DNA of 64,000 nucleotides, from NCBI GenBank assembly GCA_902806575.1, contig CADCXD010000002.1:1612001-1676000 (forward strand). Direction: 5' to 3'. The notes beneath the pieces were generated by a model. That model saw only the letters and a list, made by a program, of their open reading frames with translations. It did not search any database and was not told the origin of the DNA. Origin of the DNA: Jackrogersella multiformis (Eukaryota > Ascomycota > Sordariomycetes > Xylariales > Hypoxylaceae). Each line of letters opens with the position of its first letter. Position 1 is the first letter of the stretch. The translations under genes and the position numbers were made by a program. Positions 9,614 through 21,166 of the stretch are shown here, piece by piece.

Positions 9614-11270
9614 CTATGCCTGAGATCCTGACATACCTGCGTTAGGATCGCTCTCTCTAGACTGAGATCGACTTTCTGGGCTCTCATAAAGGTAGGCCAA
9701 GGCATATAAAAATCTATCCATCGGCTTAGAAGGTGGCTTCTGGCTAGGCCCCTGTGCTGGGGTCTCTCGGTGCACGGTGTTACGATGCTCGATGAGGTCG
9801 CCAATGAGGCCAAACTTGACGGGACATCCGGGTTCGGTACAGGATATGGTACGTCTAGACGCCTCAGCTATGCCCGTAATCTCGGACAGAAAATTCCGCT
9901 TGGGGGGCTGGGGTTGCTTGTTCGGCTTTGGGCGCAACACTGGCTGAGCGTCGTCTGGCTCTTCGCGCATTAGATGCTTAGATCGAACGTGCTTCTCCAA
10001 ACGAGCTTTCGAGGCAAAGCTGTCCCCACAACCTTCAGATAGCGGCCACAGTCGCAGATCCTCTGTTCCACTTAAGTCAAAAGCCCCACAGACGTAACGA
10101 TAGCCTTGGTGAACAGATCTGACGTGGATGACCATGTTCGACTTCTTTGTGAACAAGCTGGTGCATTCTGGCCACTCACAGGGTATGTTCTTTCGTTCCT
10201 CTAGGCTCTTAACATGTTGGGACTCCACGTGTTTCTCAAGAGCCGATTCATCGTTGCATCGAAGTCCGCAGTGCTTGCAATCGAAGAAAGTAGGATGCTG
10301 TTCCTTGAGGTGGATATCGAGCAAGAACTTCGTAGGGAATCCTACTTTCTTCGGGTTTCCGGCTTCATCACCTTTCTGGTTGTCACAAGACTCGCACACC
10401 CAGCAAAGATCACCATGGACTTGATCACGATGACGCTTTAGGGACCCGGAACTATTAAATCCTATTTCACAGCGAGCTCCCGTCAAACTGTCTATGTGAT
10501 CGCAAGGGAATAAGACCTTGCTGAGATGGTTGGATCGAATGTGACGTTGAAGAGTCTCATCTTTGCGGAATATCTGGTTGCACGGTGGGAAACCTCGACA
10601 TCTGAACCTATTCTGGTTCTCATGGGTAGTCTCATGTCGCTTGAGACGAGTCGAAGTCACAAATCTCTTTGTGCAATCTGGGTAGCCGCAAACAAAGTCT
10701 CGCTCGTCGGTGTGGGAAGACTTGACGTGCTGAGTAAGATGTTTTTCTTCAAGATAGTCTTTATTGCACCCAGTATACCTACACTTGAAAGCCCGGTCTT
10801 GGTTGTGCGATCGCATGTGAGCATTCAATCGAACTGGACGGTTGAATGTCTTATCGCAACCTGGGACCTTGCACTTGATTGTCTTAAGTTCGGAAGGGAA
10901 CTTTCGCCGCACCGCTGACCGTGAAGAAGACGTCGTCTTTCCCTGTGATGTCAGAGCAGTCTCGTCCGATTGTACACTAGACAATGAAACCGCATTCGAC
11001 ATGGTATCGGAGAAGAGCTGGTCGGCTTCGTCAGGTTTGTGGTATGAACCTGAAGGGCGAGGATCATCTTCAAATTCACAATCTTCTGAACTGGGATGTT
11101 GAGAATGGTGATCGTCTTCAGATTCACCATCTTGTAGAGAGCGACACGGTTAGCTACGGAATTTCGAAATAGGGATTACTCATCTTACCATAGACATAGG
11201 TGTTCTTCTTAGCCTTAGGGCCATTGAGGTCCCCTTCGGCTTCGGGATGATCAGCTGCCTTTCGCTTCAT
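9614..11270 (-). CDS. Ten-finger C2H2 zinc-finger protein, TFIIIA-like
   Basis: Probable 5S rRNA gene transcription factor TFIIIA. Exons 11270-11189 and 11130-9614 are joined by a 58-bp intron (donor GTAAGA; acceptor CAAG), giving 532 residues; the ATG at 11270 starts MKRKAADHPEAEGDLNG, a basic nuclear-type N-terminus. After an acidic linker come C2H2 fingers in tandem: CKVPGCDKTF, CRYTGCNKDY, CGYPDCTKRF, CRGFPPCNQIF, CDHIDSLTGARC, CESCDN, CKHCGLRC, CEWPECTSLF, a degenerate one with a long Cys-Cys loop (CGAFDL...GCGDSF), then after a Pro/Lys linker CTEPGCPVKF. Nine-plus fingers with irregular linkers, TFIIIA-style first three fingers and one finger detached near the C-terminus fit fungal TFIIIA. 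It is divergent from RPB6 with a 785-bp shared spacer. Another poly-finger factor is possible, hence no symbol. Confidence 0.8.
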
Positions 11271-12055
11271 GATGCGACGTGTAGAAAGTCGCAATTGAAT
11301 ACGTCAATGGAAGATGAAGGGAAAAAAGGCTGATCGATGAAGAGGATATTTGACAGAGTGGAAGATAATCTAGGTCCATGAACCAGGTAGACGAAGAAAA
11401 TTCACCAGGGAAGAAAGTGGATTGTTACTATTGTTGTGAAGAGAGTCTTGAGAAAAATCTCGAAAGAATTTCGGAAAGAATAGGTTGGTAAGTAAGGTCG
11501 AGTACTTGGTAGGTTGGAAGGTTAATAGATGTAGGTAGGTAGTAATACGTAATGGGGTAATTGAGTAATCGAGAAAAATGTTGTGTCCTGCTTATCGTTC
11601 TTATCGGATATCGATAAGAGTATTCTCGTCGCTCGATACTAGGTACTTACAGGGGTATGTAACTACTTGGTGGGGCAGTGGGGTTGGAATCACTACCTAG
11701 TATCTACCTAGGTACATACCTAGCACCCCTCCTAGGTACCTAGGTACCTACTAAGACTAGCCGGTACCTAGGTACAGCTGTATCGATAACGATAACGATA
11801 GCACTACGGGAGACTTACATTAGGTACCTACCTACATGTAGGTACCTGGATAAACAAACCCTGGAACCCTTCAGCCTCGATTCTTTCAGCATCCATCTTT
11901 TTATTTTTTTTCCGCATCGCATCCTCATTCTACTTAGTCTCTACTTAATCGCACCCTCGCTCGCGGCTTGCTAACTAGCACCACATCCGCATCGACACTC
12001 GGGCTTACAAAACTTTCCTATCGAGTCATTCAAGTGATCTCTTTCTACAACCAAA
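11271..12055. promoter_or_regulatory. Shared divergent promoter region, TFIIIA-like / RPB6
   Basis: 785-bp bidirectional spacer between two transcription-machinery genes. It contains three perfect TACCTAGGTA palindromes (11705-11714, 11737-11746, 11765-11774), many GGTACCTA half-sites to 11850, short GATA-type runs (TATCGATAACGATAACGATAG near 11790) and a pyrimidine-rich tract (TTTTTATTTTTTTTCC) near 11900 leading to the RPB6 start. Promoter role follows from position; individual sites are not proven. Confidence 0.6.
11705..11774. repeat. Cluster of three TACCTAGGTA palindromes
   Basis: Three perfect decamers within 70 bp, the middle one in an alternating CCTAGGTACCTAGGTACCTA array. This is the densest cluster of the motif in the window and lies midway between the divergent TFIIIA-like and RPB6 genes. 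Confidence 0.85.
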
Positions 12056-12705
12056 ATGTCTGATTTCGGTGATGAGGGAGATGCTGGAGGGTGAGTCCGG
12101 CCTTTTGGCATACCCAAAGCATCACACATCTGGTCGTCTAATGCATCTACAGGGACGAGCCCATGTACGAAGATGAGGAGATTCTTGAGGACGAGCTCGA
12201 CCCCGAAGTACCGGATGCAGAGGATGGGGAATTCAATCGCAGAGGTGCGGAGGAGGAAGACAACATCGTCCTCTCGGGCGACCCATCCGCTGCCGCCAAC
12301 CAGACCAAGGCCACTACGAAGTTGAACAAAGACAAGAAGGTCCCTAATGAGGAAAGAAGTACAACTCCGTACATGACCAAATACGAGCGAGCCCGTGTCT
12401 TAGGTACCAGGGCACTTCAGATCAGGTAGGTCTACGTTGATGGGGACGTCGATATTGAATACTTGCTGATTAAATGTTGCGTAGCATGAATGCTCCTGTT
12501 CTTGTCGACCTGGAAGGAGAGTCGGATCCGCTCCAGATTGCCATCAAGGAGCTGCGTGAGAAGAAGATTCCCTTGATCATCCGTCGATACCTTCCCGATG
12601 GCTAGTATGTCTTTGATTTTCACTCTCGTTAATATACCGTATACTGGCTGGTACTAACTGCTGCGTAGCTACGAGGATTGGTCTTGCGAAGAGCTGCTTC
12701 AGTGA
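12056..12705 (+). CDS. rpb6: DNA-directed RNA polymerases I, II and III subunit RPABC2 (Rpb6)
   Basis: Common small subunit of all three nuclear RNA polymerases; it braces the clamp and aids assembly. Exons 12056-12090, 12153-12425, 12485-12604 and 12669-12705 join in frame to 154 residues, matching the usual 150-155. The acidic N-terminus (MSDFGDEGDAGG, then DEPMYEDEEILEDELD) is followed by the strongly conserved core: [72 protein letters not shown]. All four exon joins fall inside conserved words, so the model is secure. Introns are 62, 59 and 64 bp. The start has AAAATG context. The gene is divergent from the TFIIIA-like gene, so both products serve Pol III. Confidence 0.97.
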
Positions 12706-14518
12706 ATAGAATTAAGCATCAGCCTCTTGTCTGTGCGTAGCCTCGATACCGGTCTTTCCTTGGCATCGCCTTGAACGATCCACGATCTCGACACGGATAG
12801 AGCTGGCGAATTGGACTGCGCAAAAACCGGGAATCGTTGAATATTTAGGGAAGTGTACATGAGCAAGGAGTTAGTGGCTGCTTTTTGGGGTGGGATATAT
12901 CGGATTTTCCCTAAGCATGACCCCTCCGAGTAAGGCACGTTGTGGAAGTAATATCCATTTGCCTGACAACATGGCATCTAGGTTAATTGCCTTGCTTGGT
13001 AGTTTACAGGACAGGTTACATTATGATGTCTCCTGCAGCAATTCCTGTCAGCCTCAGCTAGACAGGCGGATGTCCATGATAGTCACCTGCGCTGACGGTG
13101 AAGGATATTTCCGGATAATATTGCTGGATACGGTGAGATTTCCTCGCCGGGTTCACCGGTAGCCCTACCGTCAGCTGCGGATTGACTGCGTTATTATCGT
13201 ATATACCTTATGACTAATTGACAACAGAGGGGGAACACACAGTTTACCTCGATATTCCCATCAGCCCAGACCAGATACTCATACAAATGTCATAACACGA
13301 TCAAGTATAATCGTGAGGCTATCGCGCTTGTATTAAGAAACTAAGTAAAGTACATTGATATTGTTGTTTCCACTCATAGGACGGCTTGCTAGCACATATC
13401 TGGCACCTAACATGAGGCAAGCTCAAAAAGGCGGTGATGATTTTGGGTAACTCGTATTGAATAGGTAAGGCCTGTACAAATAGTGTTTCCAATGCAGTGT
13501 GAGGATGCAGTGCAAGGTTATCGAGGGCACATGGGATCTCTATACCGAAAGAATGCCAAGCCGACAAACCAATCAATACATGTTAAGCGGCATAATACAA
13601 CATGAGAGCGCAGCATCTTACCAGCACAATGGTCCGCTCTACTATGACGTCGTCTGACTATTGGAGGATGCATGTCAGCTGCTGCAGCCGCAATTCCCGG
13701 GGATCAGGGACAACTTTGAATACGAAGTCGAATAAAATTTTCTCTCTTGACTGTGCATAGGCTCGTGAGGATCAGCAGAGAGCATTGTAGGTACATACTC
13801 GAGTAGGTATGAAGAGACATTATTTTCCTAGGCTAATGTGATTGGTATAGCATGTCCAGTAGACTTGACATGCTATATCTTCTGATTGTGTACAGCAGAG
13901 TGAATGGATTGATTCTCGTTGACTGCCACCTATCGTTAACTGCTACCGGTATGTATGTAGTGTAGGTACGTACGTATTTGTGTTAACATATAAATGGATG
14001 CGATGCGATGTTTGTTGCCAGTGTACAACATACAAGAGGCTCAATCGAGTTTACTATTTGTCGTACAATCGATATTTGTTGTATTAATTTCAGACATACA
14101 AGTATCTATATCTACCTCTAGGTACATAAGGTTAGGTATTTATCTAGGACTTCGGCTCTACTCATATGTATACACTACATCCATAATATCCATAACATTC
14201 ATAAGCGGAGCTGTATTATCGATCGACATTACCTACCTAAGTGCCTACCTATTTAATCCTTCTTGCCCACTTTGCTTCCCGCGTTGTCCGTGAATTGTCA
14301 GGCACGACCCTACACAGGCAATATTTGCAGAGTGCATGCTTCATGCTCCCTTCCTTTGTTTGTTAGCTTTATATCCTTCGTTCCTAACAAGACAGGGCTA
14401 AATCCCAAGACTCTTTCTCCCTCTCTCACACTTTCAACTCCAAAGCTCCAAGCTCTAAGCTCTAAGCTCTTCACCAAGGCACATATATCCACGCAGAACA
14501 GCTTCTCTACCTGCAACC
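12706..14518. other. 1.8-kb intergenic region
   Basis: No gene supported. The first part is the RPB6 3' flank; the last few hundred bases are AT-rich with CCTACCTA/AGGTAGGTA half-sites (14114-14255) and lead into the promoter of the small secreted protein. A CT-rich tract (CTTTCTCCCTCTCTCACACTTTCAACTCC) with repeated AGCTCTAAGCTC lies at about 14410-14470, just upstream of that start. ORFs at 12890-13162, 13319-13576 and 13994-14293 have no recognisable content. Confidence 0.55.
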
Positions 14519-15078
14519 ATGCAGTTATTAGCCATTATTACTAGCCTTGTTGCAGTTGCGACTTGTGTCACTGCTCGTGGAAGACCGCCGCTAGCCAAGA
14601 GAGATATCGGAGGTGTATGTCCTCTCCCTTTCTCCATCCCACGCCCTCGCAGATAACTGAACATTTTTTTAACTTGCAAATCTCTAGATCCTCATCTGCA
14701 ATGGTGCCAACGCTACAGGTGCGTGCCACTATGAGGTATACTCTCTGAAGGACTGCCACGACATGCCCGAAGGCTTCTCTGGAAACACCAAGACCTTCGC
14801 TCCCGATGGTGATGCGTTCTACTGCTGGCCTAAAGTGTAAGTCGATGCATCATACCTCCAGCTATCTCTCGTTGTCTTATTGCCGCTGGACGTATCAGCT
14901 AATGCAGCGTTTGATCCTATGCAGAGGCCAATGCGATGAGATCTGCACATCACCCACGGGTTGCACATTCGGCGCCGTCTCGTTCTATAACCCTGTCAAA
15001 TGGGATCTGTCGACTATACAGTGGGACCATCTCATCGAGTCGTTCGAGTGCCAACTAAATCAGACGACAAAGGCATAG
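14519..15078 (+). CDS. Small secreted cysteine-rich protein with Kex2 site
   Basis: Three exons, 14519-14614, 14688-14836 and 14925-15078, join to 132 residues. Residues 1-19 (MQLLAIITSLVAVATCVTA) form a clear signal peptide. A dibasic LAKR at 25-28 is a Kex2 cleavage site, so the mature chain would begin at D29 and be about 104 residues. It has eight cysteines (36, 45, 55, 78, 85, 89, 95, 124), an even number suited to four disulfides, one N-glycosylation sequon near N40 (NAT) and one near N127 (NQT). The first donor was placed at GTATGT rather than the overlapping GTGTAT because only that keeps the frame. No family is recognised. Small size, prepro layout and cysteine count fit fungal effectors or antimicrobial proteins, but that role is inferred only. 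Confidence 0.8.
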
Positions 15079-15824
15079 GAGCGTCGATATGAATTGATCG
15101 AAGACATCAGAATTGGTGTAGACAAAAGAAGAGAAAAGAAAAGTCTTAATATTATAATATTAATAAAACACAAATCCTCAACAAAAACCCCAAAGAGATA
15201 TTTTAAAGGAAAGGGAGATGAAAAGATAAAAAAACACGCAGGATGGAAGTTCAATTAAATCTCCCGTTTACTAACCCAATGAATTGTTAACGACGGAGTC
15301 CGGTCGGTATTCGGAGTCTTTTTGGGATTGAATCGTCGCCAATGACGTCGGTCTAGACGCTTGGAATGTGGGGTTAGATAAAGCGAAAAGGGAAAAGGAG
15401 CTCCAGGTACATGGGCTGAGGGGGGTTTTCTCTACGCACCGATGGCGGGGTCTCTCTCTTTCTCTCCTAGTCTCCCCTCCTTTTCTCGATAGTCAAAAAC
15501 TGCCGGGAGGAGGAGCTTGAGGAGGGGGGAAGAATCGGGAAGATGGTTGATGCAGTTCTCGCATCATTGATCATCTAACTAGTAGCAGTAGTAGTATTTA
15601 CTACTACTACTACTACCAAGCATTTCGCTACGCTGTACATATTGGAATTGATAACCGTATTGTTAGACTTAAATCCACCGATTATAGTTATACTCGACTT
15701 TCTCCTCGTCTCCAACTTATATCTCCTTCCAACCTTCTCTCCCTATTTGCCGAATAACATTTTCCCTCCGGATCTATATACCTACCTACCTAGTTATATC
15801 AGCAGTCCGCAAAGAAAGAAGAAC
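15079..15824. other. Intergenic region with trinucleotide inverted repeat
   Basis: 746-bp spacer. Purine-rich after the secreted-protein stop, then GC-rich and pyrimidine-rich. At 15581-15616 the strand reads AGTAGCAGTAGTAGTA, then TTTA, then CTACTACTAC repeats, an inverted repeat able to form a hairpin. The frame of the following gene is open upstream of its ATG but contains no earlier ATG. Confidence 0.6.
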
Positions 15825-16759
15825 ATGGCCTTCGAGACCAAAGCCACGATCGCCAACTTCGGCGGCAAGCTGCTCAAGCTGCAGCACCAGTCCACCAGCA
15901 CCGGCACCCCCATGGACGTGAACCTGTTCCTGCCCCCGGCCGCGCTGTCCGGCGGCGGCGCCAAGGTGCCCGTCCTCATCTACCTGTCCGGGCTGACCTG
16001 CACGCCGCAGAACTGCACCGAGAAGGGCTTCTTCCAGGCGCACGCGGCGCGCGCCGGCATCGCGCTGGTCTGGCCCGACACCTCGCCGCGGGGCCTCGGC
16101 CTGCCCGGCGAGGCCGAGAGCTGGGACTTCGGCGCCGGCGCCGGGTTCTACGTCGACGCCACCCAGGCGCCGTGGAGCGCCCACTACCGCATGGAGACGT
16201 ACGTGTCGACGGAGCTGCCCGCCGCGCTGTTCCGCGACTTCGGCGCCGCGCTGGACGCCGACCGCGTCAGCATCACCGGCCACAGCATGGGCGGCCACGG
16301 CGCGCTGACCCTGTACCTCAAGAACCCGGGCCGCTACCGCAGCGTCAGCGCCTTCGCGCCCATCGCCAACCCCAGCCGCTGCCCCTGGGGCGTCAAGGCC
16401 TTTACGGGATACCTCGGCGCGGAGGCCGGTGGCGAGTGGCAGAAGCACGACGCCACGGAGCTGGTCAAGGCGTGGAAGGGCGGCGACCTCAAGGCCCTGA
16501 TCGACGTGGGCACCGGCGACAACTTCTACAAGGCCGGCCAGCTGCTGCCGGAGAACTTCGAGAAGGCTGTTAAGGAGGCGGGTATCCAGGGCTTGGAGCT
16601 GAGGTACCAGCCGGTAAGTTTATTTCTCACCGTTCTCTTTTTAAAAAGGGGGGATTTTGGGATCTGATCTGTGGATAGGACTACGACCATTCGTATTTCT
16701 TCATGTCAAGCTTCGCCGGCGACCACGTCGACCACGCCGCCAAGTACTTATTCGCTTAG
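15825..16759 (+). CDS. S-formylglutathione hydrolase (esterase D)
   Basis: Hydrolyses S-formylglutathione to formate and glutathione, the second step of glutathione-dependent formaldehyde detoxification in the cytosol. Two exons, 15825-16613 and 16679-16759, joined by a 65-bp intron, give 289 residues, the usual length (about 280-290). The alpha/beta-hydrolase nucleophile elbow is GHSMGGHGA at about 149-157. The oxyanion region YLSGLTCT, the WPDTSPRG block and the catalytic Asp in DVGTGDNFY are present; the catalytic His is in exon 2 within the block DYDHSYFFMSSFAGDH. Codon third positions are almost all G or C, much more than in neighbours, a mark of high expression or of the GC-rich gene class seen also at 48176 and 49955. 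The ATG at 15825 is the first in frame. Confidence 0.96.
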
Positions 16760-17254
16760 GAGCGGCTAAGAAAAGGAAAAGCAGTTATTTGTCTACCGAT
16801 AGCTCCGACGGTTCTGATCTAGGCTATCGATTGTGTCCGTTTCCTCTTTTGAGGTGGCGATATACCAGGCCGTGGGGATATGGTCCGAAGAGACGGGACG
16901 AACATCTTACCATGAGGGTTATGATCGCATTAAAGGCAAAAAGGGGGGAGTAGGAGATGGATGTAGATATCACTCATGAGAGCACCGAATAAGAAGCAAT
17001 GAAAAAAAGAAAGAAAGAAAGAAAGAAAGCCGTACATGCTTATAACTGAAGCATTAAGAGTATCCATTCAAGCGAGGTTCTTTGTGCAAATTACGTACGT
17101 GGTATATATCAACATTGGAAGTCGCGGATATCTTCAGAAAACAAAAGGCGACAACCTCCCACCGGCCACATCATCAGGTCTGGACCTTTCTTCTCTTCAA
17201 AATTATCGTCAACTTCTTCTAGCCAGCCTTCTAGCCAGCCTTCTAGCCAGCCTT
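16760..17254. other. Intergenic region with GAAA microsatellite and minisatellite
   Basis: Convergent 3' flanks of S-formylglutathione hydrolase and the Afi1 gene. It holds a (GAAA)n microsatellite at about 17008-17029 and three 12-bp minisatellite units ending at 17254 that continue into the Afi1 stop codon. No gene seen. Confidence 0.7.
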
Positions 17255-17266
17255 CTAGCTGGCCCT
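17219..17266. repeat. 12-bp minisatellite spanning the Afi1 stop codon
   Basis: Unit CTAGCCAGCCTT repeated three times from 17219, then a diverged fourth unit (CTAGCTGGCCCT) at 17255-17266. On the minus strand each unit begins or ends with TAG in the same frame, so the Afi1 stop and three further in-frame stops come from the repeat. Confidence 0.85.
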
Positions 17267-19850
17267 CTTCTCCACTTCGGCGGCGCTAAAGCCCTCCTTC
17301 TCGAGCTTGTTCTTCGTCTCCGCTTCCACCTCCCGCCGTATGCGGTGGAAGGCGAGTTTCTCGAACCGGCTCATCCCCTTCCACCAGTGCTGGCCGCCTT
17401 CGTGCTCGCTAATCCGCTCGATGAGGTCCGACGTCTTTATCCTGACGTCTCGATCCTTGTGGAACAACCCGAGGGCTATGTAGAAGAGCCCCGCGTGTGA
17501 CTCGGGTGTTACCGACAGTAGTAGACAGATCTCGTCGTACGAGTGGACGTACTTAGCGATTGTTAGATATACGTCCCGGCTTTGTAGCGGGCTTAGGCGT
17601 TGAGATCGGAGACGGTCATGCATGTGATGTAAGTCCAGCCCCTTCAGGGGTCGGATGGTGTATACCTGAGCGAGATCCTAATAGTCATCTTGTCAGCTGT
17701 GAAGGGTAGGTACTTTCGATCGAGGCCGTTTCTTACCTGGATATAGCTGTAGTAGCTTCGGGTATTTCTCCAGCCCTCGATCCTACACACATTACCACCA
17801 AGCTCCTTCTGCTTGGCGTTTTCGTCTACCCATACGTATCCGTGTCCACCCGTGACGGTTTCAAACCCGTCACCACCAATGTACAAGGCGCTGGCTCCAT
17901 AGACGGTCTCCTCAAAGGCCGCGGCTATCCTAGTAAACCTAACGACCCAGTCTCGCCACTTAGCCCGGATGACTCGCTCGCCACGCCTCGCTGTTATGCT
18001 TTTGAGGATGTCGTTCATGAACACAACATCTCCGGTATAATCGGCGCTCGCGTTAGATGAACCACTGAGCATGTTCGCGAAGGACGGATTCTGCTGTTGG
18101 AAGTATACAAGTCCTTCCGTGATCGGTGCGGGTTCAATATTCTCGCTAATCTTCATTCGCCCAGTCTGGAGGTCACACAGTAGGTCCCACCACTCAGGAT
18201 GGAGTTCAAAGGTCGGGTTTGTAACTCCAGCGATGAAGCCGGGGACCTTCAATAGATCGTCCACCTTTGTAAGATCTGTGTATGGGAATGCATGCCTAGT
18301 GAATCCTCGAAGTACGCCACCAGATGCTAGGGCGCATGCTGCCAACACAGCTTCCGCAACTTCACCGGACGGCATGTTATGTCCGACGAAGATTACCCTC
18401 TTCTGGGTTAGAAGAGCATTAGCTAGTACTATTATAGGATGGGTTCCAGATCCGTTCGTAGTTAAGTGGGTATGTATGGTAAAGTGTTGTATTTGTTTTG
18501 CATGTGGCTCTGAGAAGGTCTGGATCAGTTTGATAAGAGAGAAATCCCCAACCGTCTCGGGCATGATTGCTGTCGGGATCTTGACAGGGATCGGTATACC
18601 CTTGTACATGACTTTACTCTCGAATTCGTGGGTATCTCGTGGAACGGAGTATGCAGATTTGGCTTCGAGATGAGCTTTCGTTCCAGCTCGGGAAATACCT
18701 TGTAGCTTAGGGGGGGTTCTGCTTGCGTCGAATGGCTCACCAACCCCGTCGGTTTTCCCCTCTGCCATCCGCATCTGCACCATTCGTTCAAACTTCTCGA
18801 CGAAGAGGTCCTGGTTGTTGCTAGCTTGCAAGAGATATCTCTCAAGCAGGCTGAGTTTCGGCATTAAGGAGAGGTCCATACTATTGACTGCTTCATAGAG
18901 CAGCGATAACGTCTCTGGGACTGGAGACTTGTAATATTCCTCGAGCGCAAGTAATAGGAGAGGCTGTAGTAGTTAGAGACACGGAACAAGGGACGAACAT
19001 GTTAAGGGGAATCACAACTAACCTTATAAATGTGTAAAAAGGGATGTCTTGTACATATAGCCATCGCTTTGACTACGGCGCCTCTTTTCACTGATTTATC
19101 GTGTCTTGTGTAAACCAAGTTTAAGACATAAATTAACGGGGGACCTTCTCCTCCCTCGGGTTCCGAGTCGGATGAGGAATCATCATCATCCCAGTCTTCA
19201 TCCTCGTCTTCTTCATTCTCATCTTCTTCATCAATCGTATCGTCGTCTTCGTTGATTATCCCGGCAGCCTTGTCCCTTCTTCGTTTCCTGCGCCTTCGCC
19301 TTTCTTCCTTCTCCTTTAGCACTTCTTCGTCCTCCTCCTGGCTGGTGTCCTTATGTAAGAAAAAGATGGTCCAATCCTGGTTACGTGAATGAACCTGATC
19401 CGGTAACATAAGTTCTGCCAACATATGCTCATCCCCAGTTATTGCGACGGGAAACTGGTGCTCCATGACAGGGCCACGGTCGATGTCGAAGGAGGCGACC
19501 AAGATATACTCGACATGGTTCTCGGAGTCTCGTGGATACTGCGAGCGCAATTTCCTTGGGGATTGGCCATTAGGATTAGGCCGCTTCGGCGCTTCGAGAG
19601 ATGAGTGTTGCGAAGAAGATGCGGGGGTTTGGCTCGCTAGGGACGAAGTCTTGGATTTCGAACTAGGGTCCGACGTACGATCATTGTTCATTATGGGAGG
19701 TTGAGGGGATCGAGGAGGTCGCGAATGATGAGACATCTGTGAGGGAGAGCGCGAAGATAGGAAGGATGAGAGAGACGCGCGATGGTTTCCGGAAGTGCCA
19801 TTGGAAAGAGATTGGTTGGTATTTGTTCGCGAAAGATAAGAGAACGCCAT
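17255..19850 (-). CDS. Afi1/MesA-type polarity protein (Afi1 docking and SPA domains)
   Basis: Homologue of yeast Afi1 (Arf3-interacting) and Aspergillus MesA, peripheral proteins that help stabilise the polarity axis at hyphal tips. Exons 19850-19023, 18963-17737 and 17677-17255, with two 59-bp introns, give 825 residues. The first 110 residues are Ser/Pro-rich and disordered. Next is the N-terminal docking domain: HVEYILVASFDIDRG and MEHQFPVAITGDEHMLAELM, then WTIFFLHKD, an acidic Lys/Arg-then-Asp/Glu tract, and PLIYVLNLVYTRHD. The SPA/DENN-like part follows: LSLLERYLLQ, PETVGDFSLIKLIQTF, LTQKRVIFVGHN, VPGFIAGVTNPTFE, and the C-terminal helical part (SYIQDLAQVYTIRPLKGLD). The start at 19850 is the first ATG; the frame is open further upstream but starts without ATG. 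The stop codon sits in a minisatellite (see repeat). Confidence 0.88.
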
Positions 19851-21166
19851 TTGTGTCGATATTATTAGTAGCCGATAATTCAACTTGTATGATCGTCGCG
19901 GTTTTGACAGATCCGCCGCGGGTAGGCTCCTCGGGGTGGTGATCGAGCGTCGATCTTCACGGCCGGAGCCCGTTCGCCGATAATAGAATACTATACCACC
20001 AAAATATGTACCCCTTCGTCTTGCGCCGAAATTCAAGTGCCTGATATGTCGATTTTGATATCGATTGCGACTCGTGGGCCCGTAGCGGGGGGGATTCGAT
20101 CAGCACGGTTATGCCATTCGCATCTCAAGTCAAGGGGGCGGCGTGGATATCTTGATATCGCGATAGACCATACAAGGTACCACCTGCAACCGAACAGGAT
20201 GGAAAATCCAACCAGAAGATGAAGACAAATAATACCAGCGGTAACCGGAAGTAGGAAGATGGAGTAGGAGAGGTCAATGGCCGAGACATGATCTGCTACA
20301 CGACCATATCTTCGGTGTTGTTTGAACTCAAAAGGCGGTACTTCACCCTGAGCAGGGGGGTAGGATGTAGGATGTAGGATTGGGGTTTAAAAAAGTTAAA
20401 TAAAAAAAAGGTACCAGACGAAAGCGAAAAAGAGAGTTTCGTATCAAATCAGACCCTTGACTTTTGGGATTGAACAACCCTGTCGCTGCCATACAGCCAA
20501 TGACTTAGCTCGGCTAGAAGTTTAGGGGTTTTAGGGGCGCTACGTAGGGAACTAGGGGCTGAGGGCTTCCAAGTACCTACCTACACTAGAAAAGGTACCT
20601 AGGTAGTTCCAGCTTAACCCTTTTGGTGCTATTTTAGCTCCTTTTCGTTCAAACCCCACCCTGCTGCTGCAACCACAGTTCTAATCAGTGCAACCATCAA
20701 GTTCAAATCCATCCATCTCATAGCGCGATCGACCACAAAAGGAAATTACTCGGTAGTTTATCCTTAACGTCTGTACGACATCGATGGATGATAAGCCGCC
20801 TCTTTGCTCACCACCTGCACATAACGCAAGCCATACATAGATGGTCGCGAACCTTATCCATGTACCTAGGTACCTAGTGCATGGATGTTTGTTCTAATTA
20901 CATAATGTACCAACATGGTACCTAAGGTATTGAAAGTTCGGGTTTATTAGACGACGGCTATGTCACTAATAGCCTTGTAATAAAGAGCTCTTTAATTTCA
21001 CTCTTCAATATTCTGAAGCGAGTCCTCCTACGTTTCGTTCTGGGAAACATTTTGGGTTGGGAATCTGATGAAATTACAGCCTGCCTTTTACAAAACTCAG
21101 CTACCTAGGGCTATTATCTCGTAATAATTGGGTATCATGAATATTTGTCTCATATCGAGACCTTTC
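19851..21166. other. 1.3-kb intergenic region
   Basis: Promoter side of the Afi1 gene and 3' flank of the Efg1 gene. TACCTAGGTA occurs at 20596-20605 and 20863-20872, the latter extended by CCTAG. AT-rich near 20380-20410 and 20930-21000. No RNA gene or coding region supported. Confidence 0.55.

Noticed and set aside
15642..15824. N-terminal extension of S-formylglutathione hydrolase by an open upstream frame
   Set aside because: The frame opens at TTG and contains no ATG before 15825; the family starts at MAFETKA-like residues.
15786..16448. 220-codon ORF antisense to S-formylglutathione hydrolase
   Set aside because: Shadow of a high-GC3 gene; Gly/Ala/Val-rich with no domain.
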